From: CAZYVU01 sp964651435
GTDB lineage: Bacteria > Desulfobacterota > Syntrophorhabdia > Syntrophorhabdales > CAYQXL01
Assembly: GCA_964651435.1 (NCBI GenBank)
Contig: CAZYVU010000021.1
Span: forward strand, 1 to 44,789
Length of the DNA stretch: 44,789 nt
Direction of reading: 5' to 3'
Shown: positions 39,519-44,789 of the stretch, in pieces
Position numbering within the stretch: the first letter of the stretch is position 1
Layout of the letters: every line of letters begins with the position of its first letter
Notes under the pieces: generated by a model
What the model saw: only the letters and a program-made list of their open reading frames with translations
What the model was told of the DNA's origin: nothing
Database searches by the model: none
Program-made: the position numbers and the translations under genes

Positions 39519-40127
39519 CTATCTCTTGTCCAGCACCTTGTTCCACTCATCAAGCTGGGACTTGTATGTCTCGGCCAGCTTCGAGTAGTCGCCTTCGATA
39601 ACAATGGTGCTGATCTTGTCTCCCGCCACAATGCTGTTGACAACCTTCTGGTCTTCCGGCCCCACCACTTCGCCGAAGATCGTGTGTTTGTTGTCAAGCC
39701 ATGGTGTGGGAACATGGGTGATGAAAAACTGGCTTCCGTTCGTTCCCGGTCCGGCATTTGCCATTGAAAGCACTCCCGGTTTACTGTGCTTCAGGCCGGG
39801 GGAAAATTCGTCTTTGAACCGGTATCCGGGACCGCCCGTGCCGGTGCCCAGAGGACAGCCGCCCTGGATCATGAAATCGGGGATGACCCTGTGGAACGTC
39901 AGGTTGTTGTAGTAGCCCCGCTTCGACAGATTGACAAAGTTGAGCACCGTCAAAGGGGCTTTGTCCGGAAAGAGCTTTAGCTTGATGTCGCCTTTGTTCG
40001 TCTTCATTACGGCCGTGAGTTCTGGATATGTCATCTTTTCCTTCTCCTTCTTGTCTTCCGCTGATCCCGCGAGGGTGCTCCAGCCGATGCAGAGGAAAAC
40101 CAATAGAAAAATAACTGCCTTCTTCAC
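39519..40127 (-). CDS. Secreted cyclophilin-type peptidyl-prolyl isomerase
   Basis: A 202-residue protein. The signal peptide is MKKAVIFLLVFLCIGWSTLA-GSA, followed by a charged linker and a cyclophilin domain of about 140 residues. Active-site motifs are LTFHRVIPDFMIQGGCPLGT and MANAGPGTNGSQFFITHVPT, with PWLDNKHTIFGEVV at the end of the domain. A C-terminal helix (LAETYKSQLDEWNKVLDKR) follows. It would assist folding of exported proteins in the periplasm. The start is GTG 40127 with AAGGAG 8 bases upstream, and a promoter with a perfect TATAAT lies about 60 bp upstream. Confidence 0.94.
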   Translation of the reverse strand: MKKAVIFLLVFLCIGWSTLAGSAEDKKEKEKMTYPELTAVMKTNKGDIKLKLFPDKAPLTVLNFVNLSKRGYYNNLTFHRVIPDFMIQGGCPLGTGTGGPGYRFKDEFSPGLKHSKPGVLSMANAGPGTNGSQFFITHVPTPWLDNKHTIFGEVVGPEDQKVVNSIVAGDKISTIVIEGDYSKLAETYKSQLDEWNKVLDKR

Positions 40128-40184
40128 TCTCTTTTCTCCTTTTTAATGCTGATTTTACTGCGATATGAAAAGGCCCTTTCTTAC

Positions 40185-40212
40185 ATTATACCAATTTTCG
40201 GGCCATTTACAA
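40185..40212 (-). promoter_or_regulatory. Promoter of the cyclophilin gene
   Basis: TTGTAA (40212-40207), 16-bp spacer, perfect TATAAT (40190-40185). It predicts a leader of about 50 bases with a good ribosome site. Confidence 0.72.
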
Positions 40213-40252
40213 TGCCGACGTCGCCGAACGAGGGCCGGGCTTCGTCGGCATT
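40211..40252. terminator. 10-bp inverted repeat after the FemAB-like gene
   Basis: AATGCCGACG (40211-40220) and CGTCGGCATT (40243-40252) with a 22-base loop lie just 3' of the FemAB-like gene and upstream of the cyclophilin promoter. It would separate the two transcripts; there is no T-tract. Confidence 0.45.
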
Positions 40253-40283
40253 CTTCCGGCAAGCCCAAACACGTTGCCGCGCT

Positions 40284-41447
40284 TCAGGGGAGGGTCATGC
40301 CCAACAGTTCCGCATTGCGATACTTTGCGTAGCCCGTATCATCGAGGGGAAAATCCCAGGACCCGCTTCGATGAACGACCTTTCCACCGAATCCTGCCTT
40401 GAACCGGTACATTCCGTAAAAGGGGTGGCCCGGATCGTCGGCGGGCGGAACGGCGCCCATATCGTAGGTGACGCACCCCCTGGCCCTGGCAAGGCGGATG
40501 GCGCCCCATTGCACGGCAGACGCCCCCATCATGTTGCGGTGCCTGCAGGAGGACGCGCCGAACAGGTAGGTGGCCGTCTGTGCGGAGACGGCCACGATGG
40601 CGCCGGCGAGCACATCACCATCGGCTGCGGCCAAAAGGAAATGGACCTCCGACGCGTCCGCAGCGTCGGCGTCGACGGAGAAAAGCGCCGAGAAGTACCT
40701 GTACTCGCAGACGGCGAAACCGTTGCGTTCCGCCGTCTCGCGATAGAGGTCGTAAAAGACGGGGAGCATCTCTTTCGAGGCCGCAAAGATCCTTACCCCC
40801 TTCCGCTCCGACAGGCGGATGTTGTAGCGGGTTTTTGACTTCATTCGGGAGAGGAGTTCATCCTCCGTGCCTGAAATATCAACAACAAGCGCATCGGCCA
40901 CGGTCAGATCTATGGGTGCCTTACGAAGGTTCCAGGTCTGCGTTCCGTAGTTCATGCGCATCTCCCTGAGACGGACCTCGGGACGACCAGCCCACGACAG
41001 CCCCGACGTGCCATCGCCACCGATAGAATACTGCGACTCCCAAGGGAGGTCGTATCGGATAAAGGCAACCTTTGGCTCAAGATAGCGGGCCATGGCCTGA
41101 GACAGGTTCTCCAGAAAGGGGCCATACTGTTCGGGATGAGGACCGTATTCGGGCCCCTGCGGCACGTATGCCGCCATGGCCCCGTCTGCGTAGGGCCGGG
41201 TCAGAACCAGCACGTCGCCGACGCAGCCCGAGGCCGCCAGATCGAAAGCGTGAGCCGTCCAGCCAAGGCGCGACTTCACGTTGCTCCAAAAGGCGCTTTG
41301 AAAGAGGATATCCGTCGGCAGGAGGGCCGATGTATCCTTCCGCTGAAGACGTATGTCCACCGTCCTGCACCCTCCGGCGCCGACCAACGATTCTGCCATC
41401 ATCGACTTCTCACCGCCGACACGCAATCCCGTATTTTTCATTGTCAT
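40284..41447 (-). CDS. FemAB/FemX-like acyltransferase (GNAT fold)
   Basis: A 387-residue protein resembling FemABX peptidyltransferases, which transfer aminoacyl groups from tRNA to peptidoglycan precursors. Two GNAT-like halves are seen: LLPTDILFQSAFWSNVKSRL with DVLVLTRPYADGAMAAYVPQ, and LLSRMKSKTRYNIRLSERKG with LFGASSCRHRNMMGASAVQW and FKAGFGGKVVHRSGSWDFPL. Similar proteins with other roles (for example exopolysaccharide-linked N-acyltransferases) exist, so the substrate is open. Start ATG 41447 was chosen for GAGGAG 5 bases upstream; the longer in-frame reading (to 41561) lacks a ribosome site. Confidence 0.82.
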   Translation of the reverse strand: MTMKNTGLRVGGEKSMMAESLVGAGGCRTVDIRLQRKDTSALLPTDILFQSAFWSNVKSRLGWTAHAFDLAASGCVGDVLVLTRPYADGAMAAYVPQGPEYGPHPEQYGPFLENLSQAMARYLEPKVAFIRYDLPWESQYSIGGDGTSGLSWAGRPEVRLREMRMNYGTQTWNLRKAPIDLTVADALVVDISGTEDELLSRMKSKTRYNIRLSERKGVRIFAASKEMLPVFYDLYRETAERNGFAVCEYRYFSALFSVDADAADASEVHFLLAAADGDVLAGAIVAVSAQTATYLFGASSCRHRNMMGASAVQWGAIRLARARGCVTYDMGAVPPADDPGHPFYGMYRFKAGFGGKVVHRSGSWDFPLDDTGYAKYRNAELLGMTLP

Positions 41448-41608
41448 CTGCACTCCTCGCAGCACCACACAAGGGCGGCGTTCTTTGGAAGCAAGCAGAC
41501 TTGAAGGATGCAACCCTGAGCCCCTTCCATTGCCCCCTCCCATACCAACTGCAAAAGGCATACCTAACGAAGGCGCTATGGCGTCTGTCCGGTGATAATC
41601 GCTAACAC

Positions 41609-41638
41609 TCTATAATAACGTGGTTTATGTGGGGTGAA
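41609..41638 (-). promoter_or_regulatory. Weak promoter candidate upstream of the FemAB-like gene
   Basis: TTCACC (41638-41633), 18-bp spacer, TATAGA (41614-41609), about 160 bp before the start codon. The rest of the 277-bp gap 41448-41724 shows no gene or terminator that I can support. Confidence 0.3.
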
Positions 41639-41724
41639 GGCAGGTGTCCGGTGGCGGGGCCCCGATAGTCCCGACCCCCTGGCAGCGGGGATACTGCGAC
41701 CGGTGGGGAATAATTCCTCGGTTT

Positions 41725-43107
41725 TCAGGAGGCCTTGTTCGTCTCCGGTTCTTGTGGATCGCCTGTGCCGCGAAGCTTCTTTCGCAGCGTTTTGCGGTCG
41801 ATACCGAGAATTGCGGCGGCCCGCGTCCTGTTTCCGTCAACAGAGGCCAGAACGTTCCTAATGTACTGGGCCTCCACCTCGGCAAGCGTGCGACCCAGGT
41901 CACCCTCCCGCGACGCCGAGAAACGCATGAGCGGCGGAAGGTCCGGAACGTCGATGAGGTCTCCGTCCGTAAGGACGATCATCCTTTGTACAACATTCTC
42001 CAGCTCTCGCACGTTGCCCGGCCAGTGGTAGCCCTCCAAAGCGCGGATGGCCCGGGCGGAAAAATCGGGCCGCCGTCTTCCCAGTTCGGCGGCGAATTTA
42101 TCGCAAAAGTGGTTCACCAGCAGGTGGACATCATCACCTCTCTCCCTGAGGGGCGGCAACTCTATCGTGATAACGTTGATGCGAAAGAAAAGGTCCTCCC
42201 GGAACATTCCCTTTCCGACAAGGGCGGGCAGGTCCTTGTTCGTCGATGCGACAATCCGCACATCGACCTTGCGCGGCCGGCTCGAACCGACCATGCAGAC
42301 CTCCTTGTCCTGAAGGACGCGCAACAGCTTCACCTGGGTCGAAAGGCTCATCTCACTAATCTCATCCAGGAAAATGGTTCCTCCATCGGCCGTCTGAAAG
42401 AACCCCGCCCTTGTTTCTATGGCGCTGGTGAATGCCCCTCTGACGTGACCGAACAGCTCACTCTCAATGAGCTCCTCGGGGATCGCCCCGCAATTGACGG
42501 GCACAAAGGGCGACGACGCCCTCGGACTCGTGTAGTGTATGGCCCGGGCCACAAGCTCCTTGCCCGTTCCGCTCTCGCCGGCGATGAGAACGGTGGCGGG
42601 CGTGAGGGCCGCCTTGGCGATCATATCGGCAACCCGCACGATGGCAGGTGACTCGCCCATGATCCCATACGACGCAGGCATCTTCCGGCCTGGAAGCGCC
42701 GTTCCAGCCCTTTTCCGCCGGAGGGTATTCAGTATCCGCCGCACGGACGAAAACAGCTCTTCATCGGTAAAGGGCTTCGCCAGGTAGTCCTCGGCGCCCG
42801 TCTTCAAGGCCGCTACGGCGCTCTGGACGGTGGGAAACCCGGTAATGATCATTACCTCCGTCTCCTTGAAGTTCTCCCGAACGTGTCTGACGAGATCGAC
42901 ACCACTCGCCCCGGGCATCTTGAGGTCTGTAATGACAAGGTCCACGGCATTCATGCCGAGAATCTTTATGGCCTCCTGCACATCGGGGGCCGTGAAAATC
43001 CTGAAGCCCTGAGATGCGAGGTTTCTCTCAAGGACCTCCAAGGTATCAGGCGAATCGTCAACCAATAGAATGCGCTCCCTTTCAGCACGGCTATCCATTT
43101 TCGGCAC
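41725..43107 (-). CDS. Sigma54-type response regulator with variant GAFTSA loop
   Basis: A 460-residue NtrC-like activator. Receiver: about residues 10-125, with VDDSP and phospho-acceptor Asp61 in LVITDLKMPG. AAA+ domain: about 145-385, with Walker A AGESGTGKELVA, Walker B TIFLDEISEM and REDLFFRINVITIELPPLRE. The sigma54-contact loop reads GAFTSA (Ser228) instead of GAFTGA. Fis-type HTH: about 405-445 (AEVEAQYIRNVLASVDGNRT and ILGIDRKTLRKKL). The start overlaps the kinase gene by 17 bp (43091-43107). No clear -24/-12 promoter was found near it, so its targets are not visible. Confidence 0.93.
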   Translation of the reverse strand: MPKMDSRAERERILLVDDSPDTLEVLERNLASQGFRIFTAPDVQEAIKILGMNAVDLVITDLKMPGASGVDLVRHVRENFKETEVMIITGFPTVQSAVAALKTGAEDYLAKPFTDEELFSSVRRILNTLRRKRAGTALPGRKMPASYGIMGESPAIVRVADMIAKAALTPATVLIAGESGTGKELVARAIHYTSPRASSPFVPVNCGAIPEELIESELFGHVRGAFTSAIETRAGFFQTADGGTIFLDEISEMSLSTQVKLLRVLQDKEVCMVGSSRPRKVDVRIVASTNKDLPALVGKGMFREDLFFRINVITIELPPLRERGDDVHLLVNHFCDKFAAELGRRRPDFSARAIRALEGYHWPGNVRELENVVQRMIVLTDGDLIDVPDLPPLMRFSASREGDLGRTLAEVEAQYIRNVLASVDGNRTRAAAILGIDRKTLRKKLRGTGDPQEPETNKAS

Positions 43108-44698
43108 CCCCCGGGGTCGTGGGCGTCTTCCACTCCGGCAGCCTTACCAGACACCGGGTCCCCTTGCCCGGACTGCTCGTTATCGTCAGGGCGCCCCCAT
43201 GGGCCGACACGATGCCGTGGGCAACGGGCAGCCCCAATCCTGTGCCTTCGCCTATCTCCTTCGTCGTAAAAAAGGGTGTAAAAACGTGCGCCAGCACCTC
43301 CCTCGCCATGCCGGCGCCCGTGTCCTCAACAGCCAGGAAGACATAGCCCCGCGATCGCCTCGTCCGCACCGTCAGCACCCCTCCTGCCGGCATCGCCTGG
43401 AGGGCGTTGGCCGCCAGGTTTACAAAGACCTGGGTAAGCTGCGTTCGGTCACCCTCAACGACAGGCGTTGCCGGCGAAAGAGAACAGAGCACCTTCACGT
43501 TTTCCTTCGCGCAACGGGCCTCGAAGAATTTCAGGCCCTCGGAAACAATGCGGTTTACATCCACATCCATCTTCCTAATCGGCGCCTGCCGCGTGAACGC
43601 CAGCAGATTCTTTACAATTTCCCGCGTCTGGAGCGACGCCGCGAGAACCTTGTCAATATCGCGGCCGGCCTGTTCCGGCAATCCAGCGCACTTCCTGGCA
43701 AGCTGCGCAAATCCGACGACAACGCCCAGCGGCTCGTTCATCTCGTGGGCCACGCCCGCAGCAAGCTGCCCAAGGGTCACCAAGCGGTCGGCATGCCTGA
43801 GTTGATCCTCCAGTGCCAGCTTTTTCCGCTCCGTCTCCCTGCGACTGATTATCGTTGCTATCTCCTCTGCGACCGTCTCGAGGAGTCTCCTCTCTTCCTT
43901 GAGAAAGGGGCCTTCGTCAAGCTGGGGCCTTTCTTCGCAATAGGCCACCTCGACGACGCCGCTTCGTCTGCCGCCGATGACGATGTTTGCCCGTTGCGCC
44001 GGCCCTCCGTCGCGATAGCCCTGCGTCGCATAGCTGCGGCCGTCATGCAGTATCCTTGCGCCGGCAATGTCCGGGTAGAGCCAGGCAGAGGGAAGCCTTT
44101 CGGCCACACGTTGCAGCACGTCGTCCAACCACAGATCGGGTTCCGCGGCGATACGGGCGATACCGTAAAGGCAGGTGAGCTCCTTTATGCGCTCCTGCAG
44201 GTTCGACCGCAGGTCGACGTGCGCTGCCGCAAGGCCGAGATTGTCCGCCACGGGCTGATAAAGCTTTTCTACAACGGCGGGGAAATAATCGGTCCGATGG
44301 CTCACAAGGCGCACAAAGCCCACAGAGCGCCGGCCCCCACGGACCGTTAGAAGCAGGACGGAGGGCCACGCCTCTTCCCAAGCGGGACCTTTGCCGGCAA
44401 TGGGACGATTTCCGTCCTCAGGCCCCCCGAACGACAGCGACGTCTCTCCGGAGTCGCATACCCGGCAACACAGGTACCGGTCGTGGTCTCTCAGCCACAT
44501 ATCCACCCTGTCGCACCGCGCAAATCCTTGGAAAAACTTCGTTGTCTTTTCGAGGAACTCCCCCTTCGTCGTGGCGCCATCGGCGTAGCGGAGAATCCGG
44601 CGGGACAATATGCGGAATGCCTCGGCTCTCGTCGAATGTCTTCCTGCTCTTCTCCTTGCCCTTTCCATAGCCCCATCAACCCTTACCTGCCCGTTCAC
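43091..44698 (-). CDS. GAF-domain sensor histidine kinase
   Basis: A kinase of up to 535 residues. The N-terminal half (about 20-290) holds GAF-like sensory modules with Cys in LCCRVCDSGE and hydrophobic strands SVLLLTVRGGRRSVGFVRLV, then a short coiled coil. HisKA contains the phospho-His in LAAGVAHEMNEPLGVVVGFA. HATPase contains VNLAANALQAMPAGG, LAVEDTGAGMA and GTGLGLPVAHGIVSAHGG. No transmembrane segment is inside the called frame. The start is uncertain: GTG 44698 or ATG 44668, neither with a good Shine-Dalgarno; upstream the frame stays open for 16 codons to about 44746. It overlaps and partners the NtrC-type regulator. Confidence 0.9.
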   Translation of the reverse strand: MNGQVRVDGAMERARRRAGRHSTRAEAFRILSRRILRYADGATTKGEFLEKTTKFFQGFARCDRVDMWLRDHDRYLCCRVCDSGETSLSFGGPEDGNRPIAGKGPAWEEAWPSVLLLTVRGGRRSVGFVRLVSHRTDYFPAVVEKLYQPVADNLGLAAAHVDLRSNLQERIKELTCLYGIARIAAEPDLWLDDVLQRVAERLPSAWLYPDIAGARILHDGRSYATQGYRDGGPAQRANIVIGGRRSGVVEVAYCEERPQLDEGPFLKEERRLLETVAEEIATIISRRETERKKLALEDQLRHADRLVTLGQLAAGVAHEMNEPLGVVVGFAQLARKCAGLPEQAGRDIDKVLAASLQTREIVKNLLAFTRQAPIRKMDVDVNRIVSEGLKFFEARCAKENVKVLCSLSPATPVVEGDRTQLTQVFVNLAANALQAMPAGGVLTVRTRRSRGYVFLAVEDTGAGMAREVLAHVFTPFFTTKEIGEGTGLGLPVAHGIVSAHGGALTITSSPGKGTRCLVRLPEWKTPTTPGGAENG

Positions 44699-44789
44699 CA
44701 GAACAAGATTCAGCAGCAGGGGGACGACCGTAAATAAGTAAGTCGATCATAATAGGCAGCCCTTCTCATTGACGATCTTTTCCCCTCGT
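44699..44789. other. Window end, 91 bp upstream of the GAF kinase
   Basis: No complete gene. In frame with the kinase and before its GTG lies a short hydrophobic translation ending VVPLLLNLVLV, bounded by a stop near 44747. No standard start codon (ATG, GTG or TTG) is seen before it. Confidence 0.4.

Noticed and set aside
41680..41701. Sigma54-like TGGCAG...CTGC on the plus strand
   Set aside because: The GG-to-GC spacing is 13 instead of 10 bp, and no plus-strand gene follows.
43070..44350. 426-codon plus-strand frame opposite the GAF kinase
   Set aside because: Antisense shadow of an intact histidine kinase.

Overview
The window looks like a chromosomal contig from a strictly anaerobic, Gram-negative, high-GC bacterium, most plausibly a Desulfobacterota (former Deltaproteobacteria) syntroph of the Syntrophorhabdus/Syntrophus type. 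The evidence is EtfBA, a rubrerythrin and desulfoferrodoxin under a Fur-family regulator, a Tat system, two sigma54 activator/kinase pairs, a branched-chain-amino-acid-type ABC transporter joined to an acyl-CoA ligase, a 4-hydroxybutyryl-CoA dehydratase-like enzyme and a succinyl-CoA synthetase-like pair. The taxonomic placement is inference from gene content. Two runs of exactly 100 N (10755-10854 and 19693-19792) are assembly gaps, and both lie inside simple repeats.

Layout. 1-1.9 kb: etfB-etfA with a textbook terminator. 1.9-7.5 kb: a 1404-residue PEP-synthase-like phosphotransferase without the PEP-binding barrel, convergent with an unusually long GAPDH. 7.75-9.8 kb: an overlapping four-gene selenium/sulfur-trafficking cassette (YedF-like, cysteine-desulfurase-like, DUF3343 Se/S carrier-like, MoaD-like). 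9.9-11.1 kb: two small hypotheticals and a repeat-rich intergenic stretch. 11.1-17.9 kb (minus strand): TPR protein, LolB-like lipoprotein and DUF362-ferredoxin, all overlapping by ATGA; then nitrilase-like, a 57-residue Cys protein, argS and lepB. 18.0-19.5 kb: perR-dfx-rbr oxidative-stress operon. 19.5-20.65 kb: repeat region and a WG-repeat lipoprotein. 20.8-25.0 kb (plus strand): tatB-tatC-glmU-glmS, with GlmU lacking its acetyltransferase half. 25.2-31.8 kb (minus): Fis-like mini-protein, livKHMGF and an acyl-CoA ligase, a probable uptake-and-activation operon, preceded by a consensus sigma54 promoter and by a kinase/NtrC-type regulator pair (31.98-34.88 kb). 34.97-39.4 kb: sucC-sucD divergent from a GntR-type regulator and the AbfD-like dehydratase. 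39.5-41.4 kb: secreted cyclophilin and a FemAB-like acyltransferase. 41.7-44.7 kb: a second NtrC-type regulator/kinase pair.

How parts fit together. The transporter and ligase would import an organic acid and trap it as a CoA thioester. SucCD, the dehydratase and EtfAB are the kind of enzymes that handle CoA intermediates in syntrophic fermentation. Substrates cannot be read from the sequence.

The most interesting signals are: a nitrilase-family protein whose catalytic Cys is Ala; a consensus -24/-12 promoter with a dyad about 85 bp upstream; several promoters placed so close to start codons without a Shine-Dalgarno that the mRNAs should be leaderless; a truncated GlmU; a GAFTSA variant in an NtrC-type activator; and a family of G-rich intergenic repeats that breaks the assembly.
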